Shown here piece after piece: positions 1-8,885 of a stretch of 39,617 nt of DNA. The notes beneath the pieces are model-generated. The model saw only the letters and a program-made list of their open reading frames with translations, made no database searches and was not told where the DNA came from. The translations under genes and the position numbers were made by a program. Source of the stretch: Synechococcus sp. UW140 (lineage in GTDB: Bacteria; Cyanobacteriota; Cyanobacteriia; PCC-6307; Cyanobiaceae); the NCBI GenBank assembly GCA_945872185.1, contig CAMBZX010000007.1:1-39617 (forward strand), read 5' to 3'. Positions within the stretch are counted from its first letter, which is position 1. Each line of letters opens with the position of its first letter.

Positions 1-100
1 CTGTCTGCTGATGACCGTTCAGGATTGACTTCAGCCAGGGCGACACGCTTTTGGCCCAGCCAGTTGTAGTTTCACTTTCAGTTCGGCACCCCCCAGTTCC

Positions 101-574
101 ATGCCCTTTGAGATCCCCGAGGCGCTGGCCTTCAACCTCAACTTTCTCCATCCCCTGCTGATGTGGGCGGTGCTGGGGTTGTCTCTCTATTCGATGGTGC
201 TGGGTATCAAGGCCAAGAAGACCCGGGCTGGCACTCCCGAGCAGCGCAAGGAGCTGGTGAAGGGGCAGTTCGGCAAACGCCACTTCCAGATCGCCAGCCT
301 GGTGCTGGCCCTGATGGTGCTGGGCACCTTCGGCGGCATGGCTGTCACCTACCTCAACAATGGCAAGTTGTTCGTCGGTCCCCACCTGCTGGTGGGCATC
401 GCCATGACCAGCCTGCTGGCGGTGGCGGCCGCGCTCTCGCCCCACATGCAGGCCGGCAACCTGCTCGCCCGCAAGGTCCATGTGGGCCTGAACATGTCGG
501 TGGTGACCCTGTTCCTGTGGCAAGCCCTCACCGGCATGCAGATCGTGCAGAAACTGCTGACGCCGGCGGCCTGA
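101..574 (+). CDS. DUF4079 family membrane protein
   Basis: This 157-residue protein matches my recollection of the cyanobacterial/plastid DUF4079 family. Hydrophobic stretches at about residues 15-36, 64-85, 94-112 and 127-150 suggest four membrane helices. Conserved-looking histidines occur near helix ends (FLHP, KRH, GPH, SPH, KVH), a pattern seen in some haem- or quinone-binding membrane proteins, but cofactor binding is only a guess. The function of the family is unknown to me. The ATG at 101 precedes the first hydrophobic segment, and the length is normal. It is transcribed convergently with the DUF1997 gene, whose stop lies 54 bases away. Confidence 0.8.
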   Translation: MPFEIPEALAFNLNFLHPLLMWAVLGLSLYSMVLGIKAKKTRAGTPEQRKELVKGQFGKRHFQIASLVLALMVLGTFGGMAVTYLNNGKLFVGPHLLVGIAMTSLLAVAAALSPHMQAGNLLARKVHVGLNMSVVTLFLWQALTGMQIVQKLLTPAA

Positions 575-628
575 AGCTGCCGGGTCTGGCCTGCCGCACG
601 GCGCCTCGGGCCGCCAGCGCCGCGTTGC

Positions 629-1429
629 TCAGAACTGAGCCCGGCGCCGTGGCGGGCAGGGAATGCCGTGGCTGCCATGGAAGTCTTCCTGCACCTTCCA
701 GGTGAGCCGCCGCGAGATCTGGCGCACGATCTGGCGCAGCAGGTGGTCACCGCTGCTCTGCACCAGGTTGTCCGGCAACAGATTCACCATGCCCGGCAGC
801 CGGATCCACACCGACAGCTCCAGCTGCCAGCGCACCAGGGTGTGCAGCATCAGCCGATCCACCTCCTCGTGGGAGACCTCCTCCGGCCCGGTGCTCTCAT
901 CGAGCCGCAGCGAGGCGTTGAAATCGACGTCGTAGAGGGCCTGTAAGGCTGGATCGGCATCCGGCACCGCCTCGGTGATGATCCGGTAGATGCCTTCGTC
1001 CTGGGGGAGCAGCTCGAGGCCGATGGTGGGCTCCACCTCAAAGCCGAAGTTGCCGAAGCGCCCCAGGGTGAGCACGTAGCCGTTGATCCCCAGGGGGGTC
1101 ACCGCCATCGGCGCCGCACAGCGGCGGAACCAGCCCTCATGGCAATCCAGGTAGGCGGCCACCACCGAGGCCGGTGCCCGCATCTCCATGAGATCGGCAA
1201 AGGCACTGGCGTAGCGATGGACCCGTGGATCCTCGCTGGCACGCAGCAAGGTGGGTTCGGAAAGGGGTTCTGCCGTCACGCTGGTGCCGGAAGGTCGGGT
1301 GGTTGCGGCGGTCTGCGGAGTCGGGGAGGTCGTGGGGGGCGTGGGGTGAGGGGTGCTGGGGATCCGGGGGGGTGAAACCTGACTCGAGGACGCGACCGGC
1401 TGGGACAGGGGATGGCGGTCGTGGCTCAT
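629..1429 (-). CDS. DUF1997 family protein
   Basis: This 266-residue soluble protein belongs to the DUF1997 family found in cyanobacteria and plants. The family core runs from about residue 68 to 240 and includes the segment GRFGNFGFEVEPTIGLEL and a Trp/Leu-rich C-terminal part ending in an RRLTWKVQEDFH stretch. It looks like a START/SRPBCC-type lipid-like fold, but that is inference. The first 62 residues are Ser/Pro/Thr-rich low-complexity sequence unlikely to be part of the fold, so the real start could be further in. I kept the ATG at 1429 because there is no good internal start before the domain. The gene lies downstream of ispH on the same strand, 93 bases away, so co-transcription is possible. 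Confidence 0.75.
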   Translation of the reverse strand: MSHDRHPLSQPVASSSQVSPPRIPSTPHPTPPTTSPTPQTAATTRPSGTSVTAEPLSEPTLLRASEDPRVHRYASAFADLMEMRAPASVVAAYLDCHEGWFRRCAAPMAVTPLGINGYVLTLGRFGNFGFEVEPTIGLELLPQDEGIYRIITEAVPDADPALQALYDVDFNASLRLDESTGPEEVSHEEVDRLMLHTLVRWQLELSVWIRLPGMVNLLPDNLVQSSGDHLLRQIVRQISRRLTWKVQEDFHGSHGIPCPPRRRAQF

Positions 1430-1522
1430 CAGTGCAGGGAGCCCCGAACAGAGGTGCAGAGGGGAATGTAAAGCCCCGCAGCCAGTGCAGTGTCGCCACC
1501 GTGACAGCGGCGCGGCCCTGGT

Positions 1523-2746
1523 TCAGCTCTCGGTGAGCTCCACCAGCCGCCGGATCACGTCTTCCACCACCCGATCCGGGGTGGAGGCGCCGGAGGTGAT
1601 GCCCACCCGGATCGCTCCCTCGGGCAGGAACGGTTCGAGGGTTTCCAGCTCTCCGCCCAGGGGTTTGTGTTCGATCCGGTTGCCGGGACCGATCCGCTCG
1701 GGGGTGTCGATGTGGAAGGAATGGATGCCACGGGAGATGGCGATCTCCTGCAGGTGGGTGGTGTTGGAGGAGTTGTAGCCGCCGATCACCACCATCAGGT
1801 CGAGCGGTTCATCCACCAGGGCGAAGATCGCGTCCTGGCGCTCCTGGGTGGCATCGCAGATGGTGTTGAAGGCCAGGAAGTGGTCGTTGAGCCGGGCCGG
1901 GCCGTAGCGCTGCAGCATGGTGCGCTCGAACAGACGGCCGATGTCCTCGGTTTCGCTCTTGAGCATCGTCGTCTGGTTGGCCACCCCGACGCGGATCAGA
2001 TCGCGATCCGGATCGAAGCCCGGCGAACAGGCGTGCTGGAAGCGGGTCATGAAGGCCTGCCGGTCTGCGGCACTGCGCTGATCGTCGTGGTCGGCGCCGG
2101 CGAGGATGTAGTCGCTCACCATCTGGGCTTCGGCTAGATCGAGCACCACCAGATAGGTGCCGGCAAACGAGCTGGTGGCCAGGGTTTCCTCATGTTTCAC
2201 CTTGCCGTGAATGATCGAGGTGAAGGCGTGCTTCTTGTGTTTCTCCACCGTGTTCCACACCTTGGACACCCAGGGGCAGGTGGTGTCGACGATGTGGCAG
2301 CCCCGCTCATTGAGCAGCTGCATTTCCTGCACGGTGGCGCCGAAGGCCGGCAGGATCACCACATCGCCGGTGCCCACCTCTGAAAAGTCCTTGCAGCCAT
2401 CCTTCACATCGATGAACTGCACGTTCATCTCACGCAGGTGATCGTTGACCGAGGGGTTGTGGATGATCTCGTTGGTGATCCAGATCCGCTCACTCGGGTA
2501 ATGGCGGCGCGTTTCATAGGCCATCGCCACGGCCCGCTCCACACCCCAGCAGAAGCCGAAGGCCTCGGCCAGTCGCACCGTCAGCCGGCCTTCGCGCAGC
2601 TCGTGGCCGTCGGTGCGCAGGCTGGCCACCAGGTCACTCTGGTAGGCGGTTTTGAGGCTGCCGGCCACCTCCTCGCCGAGGCCGAAACCGCGGCGGTTGT
2701 AACGCTCCGAATGGTGCAGGGAACGCTTGAAAGCTCGGGTATCCAC
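1523..2746 (-). CDS. ispH: 4-hydroxy-3-methylbut-2-enyl diphosphate reductase (IspH)
   Basis: IspH is the last enzyme of the MEP pathway. It reduces HMBPP to IPP and DMAPP with a [4Fe-4S] cluster, probably fed by ferredoxin in cyanobacteria. The 407-residue length is typical of the long cyanobacterial/plant form. The three cluster cysteines are visible as C66 ([11 protein letters not shown]), C157 ([11 protein letters not shown]) and C297 ([11 protein letters not shown]). The N-terminal stretch with [17 protein letters not shown] is characteristic of the cyanobacterial proteins and supports the ATG at 2746. It supplies precursors for carotenoids, phytol and the plastoquinone tail. The sfsA stop lies 72 bases upstream on the same strand, so the two may form one unit with the DUF1997 gene. 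Confidence 0.96.
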   Translation of the reverse strand: MDTRAFKRSLHHSERYNRRGFGLGEEVAGSLKTAYQSDLVASLRTDGHELREGRLTVRLAEAFGFCWGVERAVAMAYETRRHYPSERIWITNEIIHNPSVNDHLREMNVQFIDVKDGCKDFSEVGTGDVVILPAFGATVQEMQLLNERGCHIVDTTCPWVSKVWNTVEKHKKHAFTSIIHGKVKHEETLATSSFAGTYLVVLDLAEAQMVSDYILAGADHDDQRSAADRQAFMTRFQHACSPGFDPDRDLIRVGVANQTTMLKSETEDIGRLFERTMLQRYGPARLNDHFLAFNTICDATQERQDAIFALVDEPLDLMVVIGGYNSSNTTHLQEIAISRGIHSFHIDTPERIGPGNRIEHKPLGGELETLEPFLPEGAIRVGITSGASTPDRVVEDVIRRLVELTES

Positions 2747-2818
2747 GGCTGCTGCTGCTCAGGCACCCGGGAACTCTATGGGGCTCTCCCATGCCGCGGC
2801 CGGAGCCGGCGGCGTGGC

Positions 2819-3622
2819 TCAGCCCTGATGCTCCTGCACCGTCGCCAAGCCGAGCCAGTCGATCGTGTCACCGCTGAAGTGGTAGCGGCAGGGCAGCACC
2901 TCCACCCCGGCGGCCAGGGCCTGGCGGAACAGCTCGCCGTAGCGGGGATCGGCCGCATCGCCCGGCGCGAAACGGTCCACATCGTGGCGGCTCAGGCAGG
3001 GCACCAGCACGGCCCGCGCCTGCGGCAGCAACGCCATCAGCTCCACCAGGTGTTTCTGTCCCCGTTCGGTCACCGTGTCGGGGAACAGGGCGAGGCGGCC
3101 GTCGCTCCAGGTGGTGTTCTTCACCTCCAGCCAGATCGGCCGCGGATCGGCGGCCCCTTCGCTCGGGCTCAGCAGCAGGTCGATGCGACTGCGGCGCCCT
3201 TCGCCGTAGGGCACTTCGGCCCGGATCGCGCCGATCGGGCCGAGCCAGGGCTCAAGGCAGCCGGCCTCGATCGTGGCGCGCACCAGTCGGTTCGGCAGGG
3301 CGGTGTTGATGCCCACCCAGATCGCGCTGCCGTCGGCGCCGGTCACCTCGGCCTGCTCCCAGGTCCAGGCCAGCTTGCGGCTGGGCGAGGGATCGTGGCG
3401 CAGGCGCACCCGTCCGCCCGGATGCAGCACCCCTGTCATCGGGCCGGTGTTGGCGCAGTGGGCGGTGACCTGTTCGCCGCTGTCGAGGGCCACATCGGCC
3501 AGAAAGCGCTTGTAGCGCTTGAGCAGCACGCCTTCCACCAGCGGGCCGGTGGTCAGCACGGTCACCGGCGAGGTTGCGGCCGTGGCAGCCGGCGGGCTGG
3601 AGGGGTGGGCGGCCCTGGGCAT
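2819..3622 (-). CDS. sfsA: SfsA family DNA/RNA nuclease-like protein
   Basis: SfsA was named for stimulating sugar fermentation in E. coli and is annotated as a DNA-binding nuclease-fold protein. Diagnostic segments are LLKRYKRFLADV, HCANTGPMTGVL, the catalytic-type IWLEVKNTTW (Glu-Val-Lys of a PD-(D/E)xK-like core) and FPDTVTERGQKHL. I place the start at the ATG at 3622 (MPRAAH), giving 267 residues. The frame is open further upstream, but that extension would run into the divergent murJ gene and has no family similarity. The first roughly 20 residues are Ala/Pro-rich and probably non-essential. Only 70 bases separate this start from murJ, so both promoters must share that spacer. Confidence 0.9.
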   Translation of the reverse strand: MPRAAHPSSPPAATAATSPVTVLTTGPLVEGVLLKRYKRFLADVALDSGEQVTAHCANTGPMTGVLHPGGRVRLRHDPSPSRKLAWTWEQAEVTGADGSAIWVGINTALPNRLVRATIEAGCLEPWLGPIGAIRAEVPYGEGRRSRIDLLLSPSEGAADPRPIWLEVKNTTWSDGRLALFPDTVTERGQKHLVELMALLPQARAVLVPCLSRHDVDRFAPGDAADPRYGELFRQALAAGVEVLPCRYHFSGDTIDWLGLATVQEHQG

Positions 3623-3692
3623 CGGGTCTGGCTCAGGCCGGAACGCCCGCCATACTGCCCTGTCTCCGTTTGAGCTTCGAGCCCAGGCCCCG

Positions 3693-5300
3693 ATGGCGAG
3701 ATCGCTCAAAAGGATTGCGTTGATCGTGGCCCTGGCCACGGCGCTCAGCAAGGTGGCCGGCCTGGTGCGCCAGCAGGTGATCGCCGCTGCCTTCGGCGTC
3801 GGTGCCGCCTACGACGCCTACAACTATGCCTATGTGTTGCCGGGCTTCCTGCTGATTCTGCTGGGCGGCATCAACGGGCCCTTCCACAGCGCCATGGTGA
3901 GCGTGCTGGCGCGCCGGCCGCGGCAGGAGGGGGCCCATGTGCTGGCCGCCATCAACACCCTGGTGGGGGCGGCCTTGATCGGGGTGACGCTGCTGTTGAT
4001 CGTGGCGGCCGATCCCCTGGTCACCCTGGTGGGACCCGGCCTCGATGGCACCCGCCATGAGCTGGCGGTGCTGCAGTTGCGCTGGATGGCGCCGATGGCG
4101 CTGTTCGCCGGCCTGATCGGCCTTGGGTTCGGCGCCCTCAATGCCGCCGATGTCTTCTGGCTGCCGTCGGTGAGCCCGCTGCTCTCGAGCGTGGCCGTGA
4201 TCGGCGGTATCGCCATCCTCTGGTGGCAGCTGGGGTCGGCGATCGTGCTGCCGCAATGGGCCGTGATCGGCGGTGTGGTGCTGGCGGCCAGCACCACCGT
4301 GGGGGCGGTGCTGCAGTGGTTGATCCAGCTGCCGGCCCTGGCGAAGGAGGGTCTGAGCAAATTTCAGCTGGTCTGGGATTGGCAGAATCCCGGCGTGCGC
4401 GAGGTGCTGCAGGTGATGGCTCCGGCCACCCTCTCCTCGGGGATGTTGCAGATCAACGTGTTCGTCGATCTGTTCTTCGCCTCCGGCATCGTCGGCGCGG
4501 CGGCGGGCCTGGGTTACGCCAATCTGCTGGTGCAGACGCCCCTCGGCCTGCTCTCCAATGCCCTGCTGGTGCCGCTGCTGCCGGTGTACGCCCGGCTCAC
4601 GGCCCGGGCTGATCGCCCCGAGCTGATCGGCCGGATCCGCCAGGGGTTGATGATGTCCAACGCCAGCATGTTGCCCCTGGGGGCGGTGATGGTGGCCCTG
4701 GCCGGTCCGATCGTGTCGCTGGTGTACGAGCGGGGCGCCTTCGATCAGCAGGCCGCCGCTCTGGTGGGGGGGCTGTTGATGGCCTATGGCATCGGCATGC
4801 CTGCCTACCTGGCCCGCGATGTGCTGGTGCGCGTCTTCTATGCCCTGGGCGATGGGGTCACGCCCTTCCGCTGGTCGATGGCCGGTATTGGCCTCAATGC
4901 GGGCTTTGACTGGCTGCTGGTGGGGGCTCCGACGCCCTGGGGCCAGCAGCTGCCGGCACTCAACTTCGGCGCTCCTGGCCTGGTGCTGGCCACGGTTTCG
5001 GTGAATGTGATCACCTGTCTGGGGCTGCTGCTGGCGCTGCAGGCCAGGCTTGGCCAGCTGCCGCTGCAGGTGTGGTTGCGCGATACCGGTCTGCTGGCCG
5101 TGGCTGCCCTGGTCGGGGCGCTGTTCGGCTGGCTGCTGGCCCACGGGGTGACCTGGCCGGCTGGTCTGTTCGGGCTGTTGCTGCAGAACGCCCTCAGTGC
5201 GGGCCTGGCCCTGGGGCTCTATGGGCTGCTGGCCACCCTCTTCCGGGTGCCGGAGGCCGCCCAGCTGCTGCAGCTGCTGCAGCGCCGCAAGGCGGTCTGA
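3693..5300 (+). CDS. murJ: Lipid II flippase MurJ (MviN family)
   Basis: MurJ flips the peptidoglycan precursor lipid II across the cytoplasmic membrane. The 535-residue product has about 14 hydrophobic segments and family signatures such as LSKVAGLVRQQVIAAAFG at the N-terminus, GRIRQGLMMSNASMLPLGA and YERGAFD in the middle, and YLARDVLVRVFYALGDG near residue 370. I chose the ATG at 3693 (MARSLKRIALIV) because the basic start followed by the first helix is typical of the family. The open frame upstream to 3519 encodes Gly/Ala-rich sequence overlapping sfsA. It should act with a WecA/MraY-type enzyme in envelope building; the MraY-superfamily gene at 7803 is nearby but not in the same operon. 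Confidence 0.94.
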   Translation: MARSLKRIALIVALATALSKVAGLVRQQVIAAAFGVGAAYDAYNYAYVLPGFLLILLGGINGPFHSAMVSVLARRPRQEGAHVLAAINTLVGAALIGVTLLLIVAADPLVTLVGPGLDGTRHELAVLQLRWMAPMALFAGLIGLGFGALNAADVFWLPSVSPLLSSVAVIGGIAILWWQLGSAIVLPQWAVIGGVVLAASTTVGAVLQWLIQLPALAKEGLSKFQLVWDWQNPGVREVLQVMAPATLSSGMLQINVFVDLFFASGIVGAAAGLGYANLLVQTPLGLLSNALLVPLLPVYARLTARADRPELIGRIRQGLMMSNASMLPLGAVMVALAGPIVSLVYERGAFDQQAAALVGGLLMAYGIGMPAYLARDVLVRVFYALGDGVTPFRWSMAGIGLNAGFDWLLVGAPTPWGQQLPALNFGAPGLVLATVSVNVITCLGLLLALQARLGQLPLQVWLRDTGLLAVAALVGALFGWLLAHGVTWPAGLFGLLLQNALSAGLALGLYGLLATLFRVPEAAQLLQLLQRRKAV

Positions 5301-5332
5301 GGGGCGTCGGCCCAGTCCGGCTCAGGTCCGGC

Positions 5333-5590
5333 TCAGGATTGCTTGACCTGGCGTTCTTCGCGCACCTGCACCGGGATCTCCAGATGGGAGCGGCCCAGCA
5401 TCTGGGGGCCGTCGACGGAGTAGATGCGGGCTTCGATGCCGAAATCGCGGAAGGCCGATTCCAGTTCCTGCATCAACGCCTTCTCCACCTGGGCTTCGGC
5501 GTCCACCACCTTGCCGATCAGCCGCCCACCCAGGCGTCCGATCCGCTGGCGCACCACTTCCCGGGCATTGGTGACCTCAATGATCAGCAC
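5333..5590 (-). CDS. Small conserved cyanobacterial protein, unknown function
   Basis: This 85-residue protein starts with GTG at 5590. It reads as a compact soluble alpha/beta protein: a hydrophobic strand (LIIEV), a helix with charged residues (VVRQRIGRLGGRLIGKVVDAE), a second amphipathic helix and two further strands. I recall similar short proteins in picocyanobacteria but know no function. It is the last gene of a probable three-gene reverse operon (2TM protein, DUF3181 protein, this gene), 24 bases after the DUF3181 stop. The real protein-like composition and operon position support it as a gene. It faces murJ tail to tail, 32 bases apart. Confidence 0.65.
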   Translation of the reverse strand: MLIIEVTNAREVVRQRIGRLGGRLIGKVVDAEAQVEKALMQELESAFRDFGIEARIYSVDGPQMLGRSHLEIPVQVREERQVKQS

Positions 5591-5614
5591 GGCCCGATCG
5601 CGGGAACTGTCACC

Positions 5615-5905
5615 CTATTCGCAGAAAGGCTCGAGCAGTTCTTCCAGATCGCGCAGCTGGCCTGGCGGCACCAGGCGCGCCAGGGGCAGCCGGGTGGCAC
5701 CACCGCCGATCGGCACCTGCACGGCCTCAAGCGACTGGCGGGCGCAGATCTCTGCCCCTTGGCTGAGACGGCCGGCGCATTCGATCGCCAGGGTTTCGGC
5801 CAGGCCCGCATCCCCCAGATAGAGGTGCCAGCCGGCAATCTGCACATAGAGGCGATCCGCGATCGCACGGCTCAGTTCATCGAGGGATCGGGCGTCGATC
5901 GTCAT
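5615..5905 (-). CDS. DUF3181 family protein
   Basis: This 96-residue protein resembles the cyanobacterial DUF3181 family, with an N-terminal segment DELSRAIADRLYVQIAGWHLYL followed by helix-rich sequence and a C-terminal LRDLEELLEPF. No catalytic motif is visible and no function is known to me. The ATG at 5905 lies inside the end of the preceding 2TM gene, in an ATGA start/stop overlap (5902-5905). That overlap fixes the start and suggests translational coupling. It is the middle gene of the reverse operon running from 6153 down to 5333. Confidence 0.75.
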   Translation of the reverse strand: MTIDARSLDELSRAIADRLYVQIAGWHLYLGDAGLAETLAIECAGRLSQGAEICARQSLEAVQVPIGGGATRLPLARLVPPGQLRDLEELLEPFCE

Positions 5906-6153
5906 CGGGAGGGTTCGCTGGCGGCTTTGGGACGCAGGGCCACCACCACGCTGCCATGGACCAGCAGCGCCGCACCCCAGCCCAGGGTCAGCCAGTTGAG
6001 GTGGGGCCAGGGATGGCGCAGCTCCTGCACGAACCAGAGGCCGCTGTTGAGGGCGGCGAAGGCCGCGGCATGGAGGGTGAAATTGACGATGCGCTCGAAA
6101 TGCCGGTAGGTGGGGTCGGCGGGATCGGCGGGGCCGTACCAACGGATCGGCAT
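5902..6153 (-). CDS. Small 2TM-domain-like membrane protein
   Basis: This 83-residue protein has two hydrophobic segments (about residues 25-44 and 53-72) joined by the Trp/His/Pro-rich loop FVQELRHPWPHLNW. The N-terminus RWYGPADPADPTYRHFERIVNF and the overall plan match the small 2TM-domain proteins. No enzymatic motif is present, so it may be a membrane anchor or partner of another protein. It is the first gene of the reverse operon and overlaps the DUF3181 start by four bases. Its promoter must lie in the 106 bases between it and the tRNA-Arg gene, which is transcribed the other way. Confidence 0.72.
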   Translation of the reverse strand: MPIRWYGPADPADPTYRHFERIVNFTLHAAAFAALNSGLWFVQELRHPWPHLNWLTLGWGAALLVHGSVVVALRPKAASEPSR

Positions 6154-6218
6154 GGGGTTACGGGGGGGTGAGATCGGGATGGGGCTGGGCAGGGGTGCGC
6201 CGCCGCGAACCAGCCTGG

Positions 6219-6249
6219 TTGACGGATGGGCACCCTATGCGGTGAAAAT
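6219..6249 (+). promoter_or_regulatory. Candidate sigma-70 promoter for tRNA-Arg
   Basis: TTGACG at 6219-6224 matches five of six bases of a -35 box. GAAAAT at 6244-6249 is a weak -10 box, four of six, with a long 19-base spacer. Transcription would begin a few bases before the mature tRNA 5' end at 6260, which is plausible for a tRNA gene. The spacer is longer than ideal, so this is a tentative call. Confidence 0.35.
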
Positions 6250-6259
6250 GAACGGGTAG

Positions 6260-6333
6260 GCGCTTGTAGCTCAGCGGATTAGAGCATCTGACTACGGATC
6301 AGAGGGTCGGGAGTTCGAATCTCTCCAGGCGCG
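6260..6333 (+). tRNA. tRNA-Arg (anticodon ACG)
   Basis: The 74-base segment folds into a standard cloverleaf. The acceptor stem GCGCTTG pairs with CAGGCGC (one G-U). The D-loop segment reads AGCTCAGCGGATTAGAGC. The anticodon stem TCTGA/TCAGA encloses the loop CTACGGA, giving anticodon ACG (read as ICG, codons CGU/CGC/CGA). The T arm contains TTCGAAT. The discriminator base is G at 6333 and no CCA is encoded. It is the only tRNA I could find in the window. It lies head to head with the 2TM gene and upstream of glyA, with a terminator between. Confidence 0.96.
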
Positions 6334-6344
6334 TCCTTTCATCA

Positions 6345-6370
6345 GCCGTCCTCCGGGGCGGCTTTTTTTT
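6345..6370 (+). terminator. Rho-independent terminator after tRNA-Arg
   Basis: A 7-bp stem GCCGTCC/GGGCGGC (one G-U pair) with loop TCCG is followed directly by eight T residues at 6363-6370. It lies 11 bases after the tRNA and insulates it from glyA. It is the clearest intrinsic terminator in the window. Confidence 0.9.
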
Positions 6371-6466
6371 GCTCTGGCTTCGTTCCGGCTCCGTCCGGGC
6401 CGGCACACGGCCCTCGGGCGGTGGCGGCCCCGTGCCTACGATCCGATCACTATCCGTGCGGCTCCC

Positions 6467-7744
6467 ATGGCGGACCAGATCGACACCCCCCTCAGCAGTG
6501 CCGATCCGGCCATTGCCGCCCTGATCGCCAAGGAGCTGGAACGTCAGCAGACCCATCTGGAGTTGATCGCCAGCGAGAACTTCGCCTCCCAGGCCGTGAT
6601 GGAGGCCCAGGGATCGGTGCTCACCAACAAGTACGCCGAGGGCCTGCCCCATAAGCGCTACTACGGCGGCTGTGAGCACGTCGATGCCATTGAGGAGCTG
6701 GCGATCAAGCGGGCCAGGCAGTTGTTCGGTGCCGCCTGGGCGAATGTGCAGCCCCACAGCGGCGCCCAGGCCAACTTCGCCGTGTTCCTGGCCCTGCTGG
6801 TGCCCGGGGACACGATTCTGGGCATGGATCTCTCCCATGGCGGTCACCTCAGCCATGGTTCGCCGGTGAATGTGTCGGGCAAGTGGTTCAAGCCTGTGCA
6901 CTACGGCGTTGATCCCCAGACCCAGACCCTCAACTACGCGCTGATCCGCGAGCTGGCCCTGGAGCATCGCCCCAAGCTGATCATCTGCGGCGGTTCCGCC
7001 TACCCCCGCACGATCGATTTCGCCGCCTTCCGCGCCATCGCCGATGAGGTGGGCGCCTATCTGCTGGCCGACATGGCCCACATCGCCGGCCTGGTGGCGG
7101 CCGAGGTGCATCCCAGCCCTCTGCCCCATTGCCATGTGGTCACCACCACCACCCACAAGACCCTGCGCGGCCCCCGCGGTGGCCTGATCCTCTGCAATGA
7201 CGCCGACTTCGGCAAGCAGTTCGACAAGGCGGTCTTCCCCGGCACCCAGGGCGGCCCCCTGGAACATGTGATCGCCGCCAAGGCGGTGGCCTTCGGTGAG
7301 GCCCTGCAGCCCGCTTTCCGCAGTTACAGCGAGCAGGTGGTGCTCAACGCCCGGGCTCTCGCCACCAGGCTGCAGGAGCGGGGCATCACGGTGGTGTCCG
7401 GCGGCACCGACAACCACATCGTGTTATTGGATCTGCGGTCGATCGGCCTCACCGGCAAGGTGGCCGATCTGCTGGTCAGTGAGGTCCACATCACCGCCAA
7501 CAAGAACACGGTGCCGTTCGATCCCGAATCGCCCTTCGTGACCAGCGGCCTGCGCCTGGGCAGCGCCGCCCTCACCACCCGCGGTTTCGATGCGGCGGCC
7601 TTCCTCGAGGTGGCCGATGTGATCGCCGATCGACTGATCCAGCGGGAGGATGCCGCCGTGGAGCAGCGCTGCCGCGAGCGCGTGGCTGATCTCTGTCAGC
7701 GTTTTCCTCTCTACGCGCAACAACGTCAGCTTCAGAACGCCTGA
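6467..7744 (+). CDS. glyA: Serine hydroxymethyltransferase
   Basis: GlyA interconverts serine and glycine with tetrahydrofolate, feeding one-carbon units to thymidylate, purine and methionine synthesis, and is linked to photorespiratory glycine metabolism in cyanobacteria. The 425-residue protein has normal length. Visible signatures are [37 protein letters not shown], the [18 protein letters not shown] segment with PLP-contacting Asp/His, and the PLP lysine K231 in [14 protein letters not shown]. The ATG at 6467 begins MADQIDTPL, typical of picocyanobacterial GlyA. No obvious Shine-Dalgarno sequence precedes it, as often in cyanobacteria. A glycosyl-phosphate transferase gene follows 58 bases downstream. 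Confidence 0.97.
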   Translation: MADQIDTPLSSADPAIAALIAKELERQQTHLELIASENFASQAVMEAQGSVLTNKYAEGLPHKRYYGGCEHVDAIEELAIKRARQLFGAAWANVQPHSGAQANFAVFLALLVPGDTILGMDLSHGGHLSHGSPVNVSGKWFKPVHYGVDPQTQTLNYALIRELALEHRPKLIICGGSAYPRTIDFAAFRAIADEVGAYLLADMAHIAGLVAAEVHPSPLPHCHVVTTTTHKTLRGPRGGLILCNDADFGKQFDKAVFPGTQGGPLEHVIAAKAVAFGEALQPAFRSYSEQVVLNARALATRLQERGITVVSGGTDNHIVLLDLRSIGLTGKVADLLVSEVHITANKNTVPFDPESPFVTSGLRLGSAALTTRGFDAAAFLEVADVIADRLIQREDAAVEQRCRERVADLCQRFPLYAQQRQLQNA

Positions 7745-7802
7745 GCTCTGGCGACGCCCGTAAGGTGGCCCCCATCGGCCTGCTGCTTCCCGTCCCTGTC
7801 CT

Positions 7803-8885
7803 GTGACGCTCGCTTACAGCCCCATTGCGGCGGCCTTGCTCACCCTTGCCGTTGCGGCCTTGCTCACGGCGCTGGTGGTCCCGCTGGTGCGGCAGCTTGG
7901 TCTGCGCTGGGATCTGGTCGATGCTCCGGATCCGCGCAAGCAACACTCAGCGCCGATGGTGCGCCTCGGCGGTGTCGGCATCGTGGGGGGATTCAGCCTC
8001 GCCCTCGCCCTCACCTGGTTGTTGGGGGGCTTCGCCAACCTGCCCCCGGACAAGGACCAGTTGATCTGGACCACCCTGGCCGGTGCCCTGTGCTTTTTTC
8101 TCATCGGCCTGGCTGATGACCTCTTCGCTCTGCCGCCTTTGCCGCGGTTGGCTGGCCAGCTGGCGGTGGCGATGGCGGTCTGGAGTCAGGGGGTGCGCAT
8201 CGGCAACATTGAGTTTCCCTTTCCCCTGTTCGGCCACAGTCCGAACCTGGAGCTGTCGCCGCCCCTGAGCCTGCTGGCCACCGTGATCTGGCTGGTGGGC
8301 ATCACCAATGCGATCAACTGGCTTGATGGCCTTGATGGCCTCGCGGCCGGTGTCAGCGGCATTGCCGCGGTGGGTCTGCTCTCGGTCAGCTACAGCCTGC
8401 ATCAACCGGCCGCTGGCCTGCTGGCGGCGGCTCTGGCCGGGGCCTGCCTCGGCTTCCTGCGCCACAACTTCAACCCCGCCCGCATTTTCATGGGGGATGG
8501 CGGCTCCTATTTCCTTGGTTTCGCCCTGGCGGCGATCAGCATCGTCGGGCCGGCCAAGGGGCTCACCGGGGTGAGCCTGTTGCTGCCGCTGCTGATCCTG
8601 TCCCTGCCCCTGGCCGACATGTCGGCGGTGATCATGGGGCGCCTCAGCGAGGGGCGCTCCCCTTTCTATCCTGATCGGCGCCATCTGCACCATCGCCTGC
8701 TGCGAGCTGGTTTCAGCCATCGCCGCACCGTCGTGCTGATCTATGCCTTCACCCAGTGGCTGGCGGCCCTGGCCCTGGTGGTGGCCGATGCCGAGCTGCG
8801 CTTTCTCTGGCTGGGCCTGGCCACGGCGGTGTTGATCGCCGTGGTGGTGGTGTTCCGCCGCCAGATGCAGCAGGAGGCAGGGTGA
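7803..8885 (+). CDS. MraY/WecA-family glycosyl-1-phosphate transferase
   Basis: This polytopic membrane enzyme should transfer a sugar-1-phosphate (typically GlcNAc-1-P) from a UDP-sugar to undecaprenyl phosphate, the first step of an envelope polysaccharide. The 360-residue product has about ten hydrophobic segments. The family motifs are [20 protein letters not shown] near the start, LADDL, the catalytic Asp cluster in [31 protein letters not shown], and [11 protein letters not shown] with the His-rich UDP-sugar loop characteristic of the WecA/TagO branch rather than MraY. The start is GTG at 7803. Its stop overlaps the GTG start of cinA by four bases (GTGA), so the two are translationally coupled. 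Donor and lipid specificity cannot be read from sequence. Confidence 0.9.
   Translation: MTLAYSPIAAALLTLAVAALLTALVVPLVRQLGLRWDLVDAPDPRKQHSAPMVRLGGVGIVGGFSLALALTWLLGGFANLPPDKDQLIWTTLAGALCFFLIGLADDLFALPPLPRLAGQLAVAMAVWSQGVRIGNIEFPFPLFGHSPNLELSPPLSLLATVIWLVGITNAINWLDGLDGLAAGVSGIAAVGLLSVSYSLHQPAAGLLAAALAGACLGFLRHNFNPARIFMGDGGSYFLGFALAAISIVGPAKGLTGVSLLLPLLILSLPLADMSAVIMGRLSEGRSPFYPDRRHLHHRLLRAGFSHRRTVVLIYAFTQWLAALALVVADAELRFLWLGLATAVLIAVVVVFRRQMQQEAG

Noticed and set aside
1-28. Tail of an upstream gene ending in TGA at 26-28
   Set aside because: Only nine codons are visible and other frames are also open, so nothing can be assigned.
3633-5144. 503-codon open frame opposite murJ
   Set aside because: The product is a His/Gln/Arg/Gly-rich shadow of a membrane-protein gene and shows no domain.
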